Below, piece after piece: positions 8,575 to 17,795 of a DNA stretch of 64,000 nucleotides. The translations under genes and the position numbers were made by a program. The notes under the pieces are model-generated. The model was not told the DNA's origin. It was given only the letters and a program-made list of their open reading frames with translations, and made no database searches. Source of the stretch: Fidelibacterota bacterium (GTDB lineage Bacteria > Fidelibacterota > Fidelibacteria > Fidelibacterales > Fidelibacteraceae); contig JASGMP010000005.1 of assembly GCA_030156395.1 (NCBI GenBank), positions 1-64,000 on the forward strand, given 5' to 3'. How positions within the stretch are numbered: position 1 is the stretch's first letter; every line of letters starts with the position of its first letter.

Positions 8575-10854
8575 TTATCGAATCACTACAAATTTACGAT
8601 ACACCATATTGCCGTCGGGATCTTCGAAAGTTGCAATATATACACCGCTCACTACAATCTGGCGTGAGGATGTAATCAGATCCCAGCGCCGGTCACCACT
8701 ACCCGAATGATCCATTTCATAGATCAGATCTCCCCGTTCAGTAAAAATCTTAATTTTACATTCATTGGGAAGGTTCACAAACATGATTTTATTTGGTTCG
8801 CCGGCATATTGGTAATTAATATTTGATATATTGTAGGGATTCGGTACCACCCGGATTTCACTCATATCTTCAGCCGGTGGTTTCTGCAGAGTGGCGGCCG
8901 TGTTGGTGCGGGTCAGGTGTGGACTGCTGTATAAAGGAACACCGGGTTCAATGGTATTCCGGCTTCCGTCATCATAGGAGATGATAAAATAGTAATAGCT
9001 TTGGCCGCGGACTGCTGTATAATCAAAAAATTCGTTGGCAATATTTCCATTTGTTTTATTCAGATCCGCAATTTCAATATAGGTAGAATCCCAACGGTCT
9101 CCTTGGGCTCGATACACTTTATATCCTTCAAACCAGGATTCCGCTTCATCTTCACTGGCATCCCAATTCAAAGCTATTCGGTTTCCTTGAGATGTGACTT
9201 CAAAGTAAGATGGAGCAGCCGGAGGATATTCGGTACCAAGATCGAGTCCTTTGTTCCGGTAAAGGTCTATCGCCCGGCGAAAAGCCTGAACAATGGAATC
9301 CCGGCCTGTATATACCCAGGTGTTTTTATACAAATCAGCATCGTCTTTTGTGCTGACAGTCTGTGTTGTTCCGTCGGGAAACGTCAAAGTTTTTGTCTTC
9401 CCGTCAGCCACAACATCATACCAGTTTCTCCCCACTTCACCCCGGATATCGCCTTCACGACCAAAGGGCGAGCGGCCCAATCCACCGGCTGCTTCAGCCC
9501 AGACGATTTTCACGCTTTCTCCGGGAGCAAGGGTGTAGGGTCCAAAAGCCATGGTTTGTGAGTAACCCCCTGCAGGATTCTGCCATTCATCGGGATTTGC
9601 AAATCCCACCTGTACGGCATGACTTCCGGCAACCGGATGACCCACATCCAGGAGTCCCAAATATTCATTCTGCATCCGTGTGGCACTGAACTGGTCATTG
9701 GGCTGGGTTTCCTGGGCATTTGATTCCACAAAAGGCGTGCTGGCCGGCTGATTAATATCATCGGTGGGATCCGTGGGAGATTTATCTGCATGTATGGTCA
9801 CAGCACCCATATACTGCCAGGCACCCAGACGGCCGTCCGGTGCATATCCACGGTAATTTGGAGATCCAATATTATCATATAAATCTCTCAACTCGCTGTG
9901 ATATCCATGCCAGCTGACATAGAAACGCATGATATTTTCCGGCGTAACGCCGGCATTGGGATCTATGAGCTGGTCCACACCTGTTTGAGTGTCTAAAATG
10001 GTGGATGTATAGCGCTCATCTGATTCATAGTCATTGGTAAAATTTGGTTTATCCGGTTTGGTCCCCAGTACATCATTCATGGTGTTGATTCCCCAGCGCA
10101 TATCACGGGGAGTATTCCAGCCGGGGCGTCCGTACCAGTCACTGGCTGCAGCTGTCTCTACAGTACCTTCACCTGCTATAGCATTTCTGAATTGCCAGTG
10201 AAAATAAACCCCTTCGAGGGTTCGGTTGTCTTCAAAGGTATCTCCGTTGATGTTCCAGATACCGGTATTGGTGAATGTATACTCATAGATAAAGAAATTG
10301 TCCATATATTGCTGGGTATAGGCATAGATCTTCCGGGTAAAAGAGATACCGACTGATGTATTGCATTCGTTATAGATCATCCGGTCCGAAGGGAGATTCA
10401 GATCCAGTTCATCCACCTGGTCATCGTAAAAGAGGTCAGAGGCAACGGCTCCGTCCACCAGAACCGTCGGTGCATTATAACGGGCAACCATTTTCAGCTC
10501 AACCGGCATAATCTCATTCGTTTCCGATCCGGATACAGGGCGGGGACCGGTATGGACCACTTTGTAGGGATAGACCTGATTGGCAATGGGATCGTCAAAA
10601 TCTTTAACACCAATCCAGATTGCCTTGGCAGCCTGCATATCCTGGTGATCAAACCAGGCCGGCCACCGGAATCCAAACTGCTGTTCAGACCCGTATGCTT
10701 CTTCAGGCTCCGATCCGTGTGCCTGATAGAAATTATGCAGATTCCCGACCTTTATCCACCTGGCTTCAACCTGCGCTTCAGCCGTCGCCGTTAAGCCAAG
10801 AAACAGAAAGATCAGTATGAGTCCTGTCCATATTTTTGAAGTTCTATTCATCAT
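8575..10854 (-). CDS. Exported fibronectin type III protein with FlgD-like C-terminal tail, copy 2
   Basis: 759 residues with a signal peptide (MMNRTSKIWTGLILIFLFLG, cleaved after about residue 27). Two adjacent ATGs follow an AGGAAA ribosome site. A long unassigned region shares with copy 1 the phrases T-F-T-N-T-G, W-V-Y-T-G-R-D-S and A-P-G-E-S-V-K-I-V. A fibronectin type III-like domain lies at about 565-660 and the C-terminal tail starts I-R-V-V-P-N-P-Y-N-I, with I-K-I-F-T-E-R-G-D-L-I, S-G-V-Y-I-A and a final V-V-I-R. The tail resembles FlgD-like/type IX sorting domains. It lies 33 bp after the copy 2 receptor. Probably surface-exposed; ligand unknown. Confidence 0.8.
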   Translation of the reverse strand: MMNRTSKIWTGLILIFLFLGLTATAEAQVEARWIKVGNLHNFYQAHGSEPEEAYGSEQQFGFRWPAWFDHQDMQAAKAIWIGVKDFDDPIANQVYPYKVVHTGPRPVSGSETNEIMPVELKMVARYNAPTVLVDGAVASDLFYDDQVDELDLNLPSDRMIYNECNTSVGISFTRKIYAYTQQYMDNFFIYEYTFTNTGIWNINGDTFEDNRTLEGVYFHWQFRNAIAGEGTVETAAASDWYGRPGWNTPRDMRWGINTMNDVLGTKPDKPNFTNDYESDERYTSTILDTQTGVDQLIDPNAGVTPENIMRFYVSWHGYHSELRDLYDNIGSPNYRGYAPDGRLGAWQYMGAVTIHADKSPTDPTDDINQPASTPFVESNAQETQPNDQFSATRMQNEYLGLLDVGHPVAGSHAVQVGFANPDEWQNPAGGYSQTMAFGPYTLAPGESVKIVWAEAAGGLGRSPFGREGDIRGEVGRNWYDVVADGKTKTLTFPDGTTQTVSTKDDADLYKNTWVYTGRDSIVQAFRRAIDLYRNKGLDLGTEYPPAAPSYFEVTSQGNRIALNWDASEDEAESWFEGYKVYRAQGDRWDSTYIEIADLNKTNGNIANEFFDYTAVRGQSYYYFIISYDDGSRNTIEPGVPLYSSPHLTRTNTAATLQKPPAEDMSEIRVVPNPYNISNINYQYAGEPNKIMFVNLPNECKIKIFTERGDLIYEMDHSGSGDRRWDLITSSRQIVVSGVYIATFEDPDGNMVYRKFVVIR

Positions 10855-10887
10855 GTGTTTCCTTTTCTTTTCATTACCTTCGTCTTA

Positions 10888-13800
10888 TTAGAAATCATAA
10901 GAAATCCGGATGCCAAAGAAGATATCCCGGGGAGCCAGGAAGAGAAACGATTCATTCACAGGATTGAAAATATAGGCTTTGTCATCCAGAACTTTTTGGA
11001 CTGTACTCTTATCAACACGAGTCCACTCATTATTCACATACTGTACATACCGTTCCGTATCAGAAAGATCTTCCGGTATATTATCATCAGGGAAGAGTTC
11101 CTGAAGATCAGCTACATCACCCACATAGTAATAAGTCTTCGGATCAGGCTGTGTGAGTCCGGTTGCCCGGGATGTATATTTCAGTGGCTGATAAGGGACA
11201 CCCGGGTCACGGTAGTATCCCATTTTATCATCACCGGCAATATGCCGGAGTCCTAACTCTTCATACACACTTTCATTAAAATGTAAGGACTCCTGATACA
11301 TATCATACACGCCGGGGACAAGGTAGGAATCACCCAGGGCAGCGGTGGACAGTGATTTCTTGTTGAGGATATTATAAATATCCGCAATGATCTGGATTCT
11401 GAATTGGTTCAATGAAATGGTCTTTGAACCGCGCATATCAAGTCCCCAACTATCCACCCAGCGCACGTTATTGATAATGGAAGGGTTATTTCCAAAGGTG
11501 TGATAACCGCCTTTCCGCCATGTACCCGTGAAAGCAAGCTGCCAGTTGGCAAGGGGTGCGAGTCCACCCATTTCCGGACCAAAATAATGTGGTGTTTTAA
11601 AAGCGATATTGTATTTAATCCGTGGGAGAGCCACGGGTTTATACTGTTTCTGGAGATTGATATTCCGCTCGGTGTCACGCTGGACCGCCGGGTTTTCATT
11701 TTGGGATCTTACACCAAAGTTACCGGATGAATAAACAGAATATTCATAGTTCACAAATCCCGTGACCCAATCACCAATTCGCTTCCGGAGTTCAATTTCA
11801 AGTCCACGGATATCCTGATACAACAAATTACTATACTGATAATAATCCACAACACCACCGACGCCCTGGTAACGAACCGTGGTGGCCTGATCGGATTTAT
11901 CTTTATAATACGCCGCAATATGGATCAGGTACATATCAAAGAGAGAGTGATCATAACCCAGCTCATAGGCGATTGTTTTTTCCATGGGAAGTTCAGGATC
12001 ACCCAGGTAAGAAAGAGAACCTCCATAGACCCGCTGGATTCCAAATAACTCAGAGGGTGAAAAGCGTTGTCTCATGTGACCGTAGTTAAAGTAGAGTTTC
12101 GAATCAACCGTAATGGGATGTGAAATCCCGATACGTGGCATAAGAGTAAAGAGCCCTTTTGCCCGTTTCATGGGCAGATTATCTTCATCTGTGACTTCCC
12201 TGGAAGCGACAGTTTTAATGGTTCTGTCAAAGGGTTCAAAATCAAACCAGTCCGTATTGGGGTTGAAATATTCGGCTCTCATTCCAATGGTAGCCACCCA
12301 GCCCTCGAATTCTAGTTTATCCTGGATATAGGCACCGATTTGCCAGGGAGATTTTTCCCAATCCGTCCATGGACGACCGGCGGGCAGGGCAGGGTTAACG
12401 GCACCATAGTTCATATCATAGTTGAAATACTCAAACTGGGCCCCGGTTTTAATCTGGTTATTCTGATTGACCTGCGAAACAAAGTCCCAGCGGGCCTTGA
12501 ATGCCCAGGTTTTGGTGGAATCCCGGGCATTGCTTTTTGCACCCATCATATAACCGTCAATACTTTTGGTCAGATCCGTATCAAATCCCCAGGGTGCTTC
12601 ATCCACCAGGTACTGATCTTCTCCTTCAGTCCCTGGCAGCACGTTGTATCGGGGTGTAAAATCCCGGGGTTCTGCCGGGCCGGTCAGATATTCAGTGCTT
12701 CGATATTCAAGCAATGTTTCATGATAGGATTTTCCGCTGAGCTGATGTGTCAATTTTGCCGAAAAGACATCACTCCAAATATCCGTCTGACAATAGTAGT
12801 GAGGATAAAAAATCTTTGAGCGCTGTTGAGAGCTGCTTCCAAAAGCACCAGCCACTCCCCAGATGGTGGAAGAAAAATAGGAAGGAAGTCCAGTTTCACT
12901 GGCTGAGGAAGCATCCGTCTTTTTATGAAAACCGGTCAGCTGCAGTTTAATTCTATTTGTGATATCTGAAGTGATTTTGGTTGAAAGAGACCACTCTTCG
13001 TAGGCATCTCTGGCCAAAGGCACCAAATACATATCCTTTTCCTTCCGGAAAGAGGCATAGAACCTGAGATTACCCAGGTATTTGCTGACAAAGGGAACCG
13101 GTCCGCCAAGTCCTACATCGATATTATAATCCGGTTCGGTAATATCCCCCTGCCGGCGGTGTTCCCATTTGAAAATCTGCTGTGCACCGGTAGGTGTTAT
13201 ATCATCGCTGGGATCATCGTTGGCCAGACGGTCACTGGCGAGTGCATTCCATCCCTGAAAGGCCGGATACATTTTCCGGGTGTGCTCATCCCAGGGGTTG
13301 TAGTATTCACCGTCCCCGTTGCGATCATTGAAAGGTTCGCCAGGATCCCAATATCCATCTTTATTCAGATCCTCGAAAGTCTCTGGTGCCGTTCCCCACC
13401 AGGCAACATCATCATCCAGCCATGGACGCATATATATTGAATTGGGATCATAAATGGACAAGCCAAAATGTTTCGGAGCAGCCGGACTGTATTTAAAGGT
13501 CCCGTCAAAGGAATACTTATCAACACGTCCTTCTTTAGTCACCACATTGATCACCCCAGCCTGGAGGTCGCTGTATTCTGCGTTAAAACCACCGGACTGA
13601 ATCATGATTTCCTGTACCGAGCTTAAAGGTACTCCGGAAACGGGCTGACCGGTCCGGTCATCTTTCATGGACACACCATCCATCATATAAGCCAGCTCAT
13701 CGGTTCCACCCTGCCGGACTTCGAGTCCGCTCACACCAGCCTGCATGCCAATAACATCTTCCACACTTGTGGCCGGTAAATCTTCGATCTGTTCCGATCC

Positions 13801-14190
13801 CAGGTTGGTCTGACTCGAAGCCACATCTACCCGCATGACCTTCCGCTCGGCCACAACCGTGACCGTTTCCCCCTGGAAAGCCTGGGGTTTTAAGGCAAAA
13901 TTCACCTGAGTTGTCAAATCAATTTCCACCTGGACTCCGGATTGGGTCAATGTGGCATAACCCACATAAGAAGCAGAGACTGAGTAGACGCCCGGTGGCA
14001 CGTTGAGGATTACATAAAATCCATCCTGATTCGCCGCAGCACCATAAACAGTCCCCTCTACAATAACATTGGCCCCCGGTAAAGGATTACCGTTCTGGTC
14101 CGTTACTGTTCCCATGATCTTACCCGATGTCTGTCCATAGGCAAGTCCGAACAGCATTGTAAGCGCAAGTAAACCTCTCCACAATTTCAT
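10888..14190 (-). CDS. TonB-dependent receptor with N-terminal carboxypeptidase-like domain, copy 2
   Basis: 1100 residues and the first gene of the run. A short signal peptide (MKLWRGLLALTMLFGLAYG) precedes a CarboxypepD_reg-like domain at about 22-105 (N-P-L-P-G-A-N-V-I-V-E-G-T), a plug domain (V-V-A-E-R-K-V, D-E-L-A-Y-M-M-D-G-V, G-G-F-N-A-E-Y-S-D-L-Q-A-G-V-I-N-V-V-T) and a long barrel. It matches copy 1 throughout, but carries an Asp/Asn/Gly-rich insertion near residues 270-295 (D-L-N-K-D-G-Y-W-D-P-G-E and D-R-N-G-D-G-E) with the spacing of EF-hand or dockerin calcium loops, which copy 1 lacks. An outer-membrane importer energised by TonB is expected; substrate unknown. Its promoter should lie in 14191-14450. 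Confidence 0.9.
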   Translation of the reverse strand: MKLWRGLLALTMLFGLAYGQTSGKIMGTVTDQNGNPLPGANVIVEGTVYGAAANQDGFYVILNVPPGVYSVSASYVGYATLTQSGVQVEIDLTTQVNFALKPQAFQGETVTVVAERKVMRVDVASSQTNLGSEQIEDLPATSVEDVIGMQAGVSGLEVRQGGTDELAYMMDGVSMKDDRTGQPVSGVPLSSVQEIMIQSGGFNAEYSDLQAGVINVVTKEGRVDKYSFDGTFKYSPAAPKHFGLSIYDPNSIYMRPWLDDDVAWWGTAPETFEDLNKDGYWDPGEPFNDRNGDGEYYNPWDEHTRKMYPAFQGWNALASDRLANDDPSDDITPTGAQQIFKWEHRRQGDITEPDYNIDVGLGGPVPFVSKYLGNLRFYASFRKEKDMYLVPLARDAYEEWSLSTKITSDITNRIKLQLTGFHKKTDASSASETGLPSYFSSTIWGVAGAFGSSSQQRSKIFYPHYYCQTDIWSDVFSAKLTHQLSGKSYHETLLEYRSTEYLTGPAEPRDFTPRYNVLPGTEGEDQYLVDEAPWGFDTDLTKSIDGYMMGAKSNARDSTKTWAFKARWDFVSQVNQNNQIKTGAQFEYFNYDMNYGAVNPALPAGRPWTDWEKSPWQIGAYIQDKLEFEGWVATIGMRAEYFNPNTDWFDFEPFDRTIKTVASREVTDEDNLPMKRAKGLFTLMPRIGISHPITVDSKLYFNYGHMRQRFSPSELFGIQRVYGGSLSYLGDPELPMEKTIAYELGYDHSLFDMYLIHIAAYYKDKSDQATTVRYQGVGGVVDYYQYSNLLYQDIRGLEIELRKRIGDWVTGFVNYEYSVYSSGNFGVRSQNENPAVQRDTERNINLQKQYKPVALPRIKYNIAFKTPHYFGPEMGGLAPLANWQLAFTGTWRKGGYHTFGNNPSIINNVRWVDSWGLDMRGSKTISLNQFRIQIIADIYNILNKKSLSTAALGDSYLVPGVYDMYQESLHFNESVYEELGLRHIAGDDKMGYYRDPGVPYQPLKYTSRATGLTQPDPKTYYYVGDVADLQELFPDDNIPEDLSDTERYVQYVNNEWTRVDKSTVQKVLDDKAYIFNPVNESFLFLAPRDIFFGIRISYDF

Positions 14191-14532
14191 GTATAAGCTC
14201 CTTATCTTCTATAGAGTTTCGACTAATAAAAATTTATCTCGCAAACACACTTTCGCCCTTATCAACTTGTCTGATGCTTCCTTTTTAATTTCTGGTTCTC
14301 ATTAATTTATTGCGATAATGCAGAACATTTGTGATTTCGCCAATGTTCTGCCACCTTATATTTATGTTCTTCAAAAGAAATGTTACTGAAAAACCAATAT
14401 GAAGTCAAGATACAAATCAAAAGAAATGATAGTTCTTAAACTTTATTTAAAAACTTATTGTTCACTCATTTTATACTGACTATCTCTTCTTCACATAATT
14501 TTGTATATTTGTTAAAATGTAAGGAGAATGTT
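14191..14532. promoter_or_regulatory. Divergent control region between receptor operon and serine hydrolase gene
   Basis: 342 bp, clearly AT-rich, without a credible reading frame on either strand. It must contain the promoters of both the minus-strand receptor operon and the plus-strand hydrolase gene. The plus-strand gene has a good ribosome site (AAGGAG at 14521-14526). A possible sigma-70-type promoter for it is TTGTTC (14458-14463), 17 bp, TATCTC (14481-14486), which is weak. No clear promoter could be fixed for the receptor side. The perfect inverted repeat described separately is the most structured element. Confidence 0.5.
14320..14351. repeat. Perfect 10-bp inverted repeat, candidate operator
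   Basis: GCAGAACATT at 14320-14329 is repeated as its exact reverse complement AATGTTCTGC at 14342-14351, with a 12-bp spacer. The arms are 22 bp apart centre to centre, about two helical turns, as expected for a dimeric regulator binding one DNA face. It lies about 130-160 bp upstream of the receptor operon start and about 180 bp upstream of the hydrolase start. The spacer would make a long loop and no T-run follows, so a terminator is unlikely. The binding protein is unknown and no regulator gene is adjacent. Confidence 0.55.
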
Positions 14533-15792
14533 ATGATACACAAAACGCATGTTTTCAAGTTGTTTTTAAGCTTGTTGATGATTCCTCTGTTTGTCTTTGG
14601 TGCGGATGAAAATATTTTTAAGGAAGTGGATGCCCTTATCGAAGCGGCCATCAGCGACAGTGCCTGGCCGGGAGCTGTATTGGTTGTGGGTCATAAAGAC
14701 GGAATACAATATCATAAATCCTATGGATTTCATACCTATCAAAAAAAGGAAAAAACCCAGCCTGATGATATTTTTGATCTGGCATCCATTACCAAGGTTA
14801 TGGCCACAACGCCGGCTGTCATGGATTTGTATGAAAAAGGAAAGATCTCACTGGAAGATCCCATCGTAAAATATATCCCGGAATTTACCGGGAGTACTGA
14901 AACAGCCACGCTGATGAAAGAACTGGTTTCCATACGGCACCTGCTGACGCATACCAGCGGGCTTCCGGCTTATAAATCGTTTAATAACAGTGAAGAAACT
15001 CCGGAAAGCATCATGACTTCCATTCTGAGTACAGATTTGGATACCCTTCCCGGGACCCGTTATGTGTATTCCTGCCTTGGATTCATTACCCTGGGTGAAA
15101 TGGTGAAGCGGGTATCGGGACTTCCCTTAAATGAGTACGTGAAAAAAAATATTTACACACCTCTGGGAATGGATCATACCACCTATCTTCCCCCGTCCGA
15201 CTGGATGGACCGGATCGTTCCCACGGAATACTCCGAACAGGAAGAAGGGTTTATCCGGGGGCGAGTTCATGACGGGATTGCCGCAGGACTGGGAGGAGTA
15301 TCCGGTAATGCTGGCCTTTTTTCCACCGGTGAAGACATGGCCATATACGCTCAAATGTTTTTGAACAAAGGGACTTATAAAGACATTGAAATATTCAAAC
15401 CGGAGACCGTTGAACTCTTTACCAAGAGGGCTTACATGTTGCTAAATAACTCCCGGTGTTTAGGATGGGATAGTCCCCAGGGAGAATCCTCCGCCGGTGT
15501 GTATGCCGGTCCCAACAGTTTCGGCCATACAGGTTTTACCGGGACATCCCTGTGGATCGATCCGGATCATGACGTTTTCGTCATTCTTCTCACAAATGCG
15601 GTTCATCCTCATCGCCGTTATAAATATCCCAATTATTTTGACTGGCGGCAGCTTGTCCACTCAAAGGTTTACGAAGCATTGGACCTTACGAAAGAAAATC
15701 CTGAATGTGTGTGGAAAGAGCGCTGGCAAGATCCCAAAGTTCGGAACCAATATCAGGAGAAAACATTCTGGCAGAAGTTGTTCAACCGCTAG
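14533..15792 (+). CDS. Secreted serine hydrolase, beta-lactamase (class C)/PBP4-like fold
   Basis: 419 residues. The ATG at 14533 is chosen for its AAGGAG site at 6-bp spacing and because a signal peptide (MIHKTHVFKLFLSLLMIPLF) starts there. The nucleophile motif S-x-x-K appears as D-L-A-S-I-T-K-V, the second motif as Y-S-C in place of the usual Y-x-N, and the third as F-G-H-T-G-F-T-G-T. This is the beta-lactamase/esterase family that includes periplasmic carboxypeptidases, esterases and D-amino-acid peptidases; true beta-lactam resistance is not implied. The Cys in the second motif is unusual but position matters more than identity in this broad family. It stands alone on its strand and overlaps the convergent gene by 11 bp. 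Confidence 0.85.
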   Translation: MIHKTHVFKLFLSLLMIPLFVFGADENIFKEVDALIEAAISDSAWPGAVLVVGHKDGIQYHKSYGFHTYQKKEKTQPDDIFDLASITKVMATTPAVMDLYEKGKISLEDPIVKYIPEFTGSTETATLMKELVSIRHLLTHTSGLPAYKSFNNSEETPESIMTSILSTDLDTLPGTRYVYSCLGFITLGEMVKRVSGLPLNEYVKKNIYTPLGMDHTTYLPPSDWMDRIVPTEYSEQEEGFIRGRVHDGIAAGLGGVSGNAGLFSTGEDMAIYAQMFLNKGTYKDIEIFKPETVELFTKRAYMLLNNSRCLGWDSPQGESSAGVYAGPNSFGHTGFTGTSLWIDPDHDVFVILLTNAVHPHRRYKYPNYFDWRQLVHSKVYEALDLTKENPECVWKERWQDPKVRNQYQEKTFWQKLFNR

Positions 15793-16648
15793 ACTTGGCC
15801 GGGCAGCATGTATCGGCTGCCGGATACCGCTGATAGATGGATTGAAAAACTTGACAGGCCTCTAATTTTTGCATGATCTGATCAAAAACAATCCGGGAAT
15901 CTCGGGCTGTATAGTATTTTTCAAACAATGCCGTCGCCTGATTATATTCGCCTGCATAGAAAAGGGTTACAACAACCCGCATCAGATGAGAAAACAATTC
16001 AATATCCGGTGAATTCCACTCGATGGGTGAATGAATTGGCGATGAATTCCGTACGATCTGCTGATCGTCATGAATCTGTGGGAGAAGCACTTCCCTGAAT
16101 TCAGGATTTGCAGGATAAAGGCCATCTTTTTCATATTTAAAAACAACCGGAATAATGGGTGAAACGGCATGACTTAACACGAGAAAATAATCAAACGTGA
16201 GCAAAGACTGAATCCATTCCGGAATTCCATCCTGATTTAAGTCCTCAAGAGTCACACCATATCCCACAGGATAATCACTTGAACGGAAAAAAATATAAAC
16301 CGAATCAAGGGTATCATTGAGGATTGTATAGGACCAGCAGCAGTGAGCACCTCCGCTGAATTGTTCAACCATCAGCATGGAATCATTTTTATCCGGAAGG
16401 GGGATAAAGGCACTCCGGGTCATCCGCTGGTCAAAGCCCTGATCAAAAACTGTCAGCGTATCATCCTCTTTCATCAGCACAGCATACCAAAACTGATGAT
16501 CATCCGTTGTTTTTTTTAAAACATATCCATTCCAGGAAACTGAATCGGGGAGCCATGTAAAAGAATTCGGGGATTGTCCTGTCAGCCATTGAACAGATAT
16601 AACAAACACAAAGAGAATAATTCCGACCAGAAGGGCATATTTTCTCAT
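15782..16648 (-). CDS. Hypothetical exported or membrane-anchored protein
   Basis: 288 residues from the chosen ATG at 16646-16648, where a hydrophobic signal or anchor begins (RKYALLVGIILFVFVISVQW). An upstream in-frame ATG would overlap the preceding mmdB gene and put polar residues before the anchor, so it was not used. Recognisable bits are S-G-G-A-H-C-C-W-S-Y and a calcium-loop-like D-L-N-Q-D-G-I-P-E-W. The C-terminal part is helical and ends in a cysteine-containing tail. I know no family for it. It is the last gene after the sodium-pump cluster (10 bp gap), but nothing in its sequence links it to that pathway. Its 3' end overlaps the convergent hydrolase gene. Confidence 0.7.
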   Translation of the reverse strand: MRKYALLVGIILFVFVISVQWLTGQSPNSFTWLPDSVSWNGYVLKKTTDDHQFWYAVLMKEDDTLTVFDQGFDQRMTRSAFIPLPDKNDSMLMVEQFSGGAHCCWSYTILNDTLDSVYIFFRSSDYPVGYGVTLEDLNQDGIPEWIQSLLTFDYFLVLSHAVSPIIPVVFKYEKDGLYPANPEFREVLLPQIHDDQQIVRNSSPIHSPIEWNSPDIELFSHLMRVVVTLFYAGEYNQATALFEKYYTARDSRIVFDQIMQKLEACQVFQSIYQRYPAADTCCPAKSSG

Positions 16649-16658
16649 AAAAAACTTA

Positions 16659-17795
16659 TCAGCCAAGGACAGCCAGGAGAATTCCGGCACCTACCGCTGA
16701 GCCGATCACTCCTGCCACATTCGGACCCATCGCATGCATCAGCAAATAATTTGTCTTGTCGTATTCCATCCCCACATGTTGAACCACACGGGCAGAATCC
16801 GGCACGGCACTTACGCCGGCAGCTCCACAGAGGGGGTTGATTTTATTTTCTTTTTTCAAAAAGAGATTCATGAATTTGGCAAACAAAACACCACTGGCTG
16901 TCGCCACCATAAATGATGCAGCCCCCAGAACAAAAATCATAATCGATTGTTTCGTTAAAAAAGTCGTTGCCTGGGTTGAAGCCCCGACTGTTAACCCCAG
17001 CAGAATTGTCACGGAATCCACGATAGGGCCTCGGGCCGCATTGGCCAGCCGTTCGGTCACGCCACTTTCTTTCAGCAGATTTCCAAAGAAGAGCATTCCC
17101 AGAAGCGGTAGTGCACCTGGAGATATAAACGTTGTGGCAATAAAACCCAGGATAGGAAACAGGATCTTTTCAACTTTTTTTACCTGTCGTGCCGGTTTCA
17201 TGCGGATTTTCCGTTCTTTTTCTGTTGTCAGCAATTTCATGATGGGTGGTTGAATCACCGGTACCAGGGCCATATAGGAATAGGCTGCAATGGCAATGGC
17301 ACCCATGAGATGAGGAGCCAGTTTTGATGAAAGAAAGATCGCTGTGGGGCCATCCGCTCCTCCGATAATCCCAATGGCTCCGGCTTCCTGAATGGTAAAT
17401 CCCAAAAAATTCGCCACCAAAAAGGTCAGAAAAATACCCATCTGTGCTGCTGCACCCAGTATTACAAGCTTCGGGTTGGACAAAAGAGCAGAAAAATCCG
17501 TCATGGCTCCAATTCCCAAAAAGATGAGGGGAGGATAAATTCCTTTTAAAACGCCATAGTAGAGATAATTCATGACGGAGCCTTCTTCATAAATCCCGAT
17601 TTGTAATCCACCGCCTTCCAAAAAGGGGATATTTCCGACAATGATACCGAACCCGATGGGAACCAAAAGAAGCGGTTCATAATTTTTTGCGGCGCCCAGA
17701 TAAATGCAGATACCGCCCGCAATTAGCATAATCACGTGACCGATGGTTATATTGGCGAATCCTGAATAACGTAAAAATTCAAAGACGATATCCAT
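16659..17795 (-). CDS. mmdB: Sodium-translocating decarboxylase beta subunit
   Basis: 378 residues, highly hydrophobic, with about nine to eleven membrane segments. The family signature I-G-I-I-G-G-A-D-G-P-T-A-I-F is present; its Asp is the residue known to be needed for Na+ coupling in the OadB/MmdB/GcdB family. The subunit decarboxylates carboxybiotin and moves Na+ outward across the inner membrane. The length is close to that of Veillonella and Propionigenium MmdB. Its start overlaps the stop codon of the biotin carrier gene by one base (TAATG), so the two are translationally coupled. With the adjacent mutase genes the substrate is most likely methylmalonyl-CoA rather than oxaloacetate or glutaconyl-CoA. 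Confidence 0.93.
   Translation of the reverse strand: MDIVFEFLRYSGFANITIGHVIMLIAGGICIYLGAAKNYEPLLLVPIGFGIIVGNIPFLEGGGLQIGIYEEGSVMNYLYYGVLKGIYPPLIFLGIGAMTDFSALLSNPKLVILGAAAQMGIFLTFLVANFLGFTIQEAGAIGIIGGADGPTAIFLSSKLAPHLMGAIAIAAYSYMALVPVIQPPIMKLLTTEKERKIRMKPARQVKKVEKILFPILGFIATTFISPGALPLLGMLFFGNLLKESGVTERLANAARGPIVDSVTILLGLTVGASTQATTFLTKQSIMIFVLGAASFMVATASGVLFAKFMNLFLKKENKINPLCGAAGVSAVPDSARVVQHVGMEYDKTNYLLMHAMGPNVAGVIGSAVGAGILLAVLG

Noticed and set aside
14490-14518. TTCACA, 17 bp, TAAAAT as promoter of the serine hydrolase gene
   Set aside because: The transcript would start inside the ribosome site at 14521-14526, leaving no usable leader.
14533-15792. Antibiotic-resistance beta-lactamase
   Set aside because: The fold is right but the motifs are those of the broad esterase/peptidase family, and there is no resistance context.
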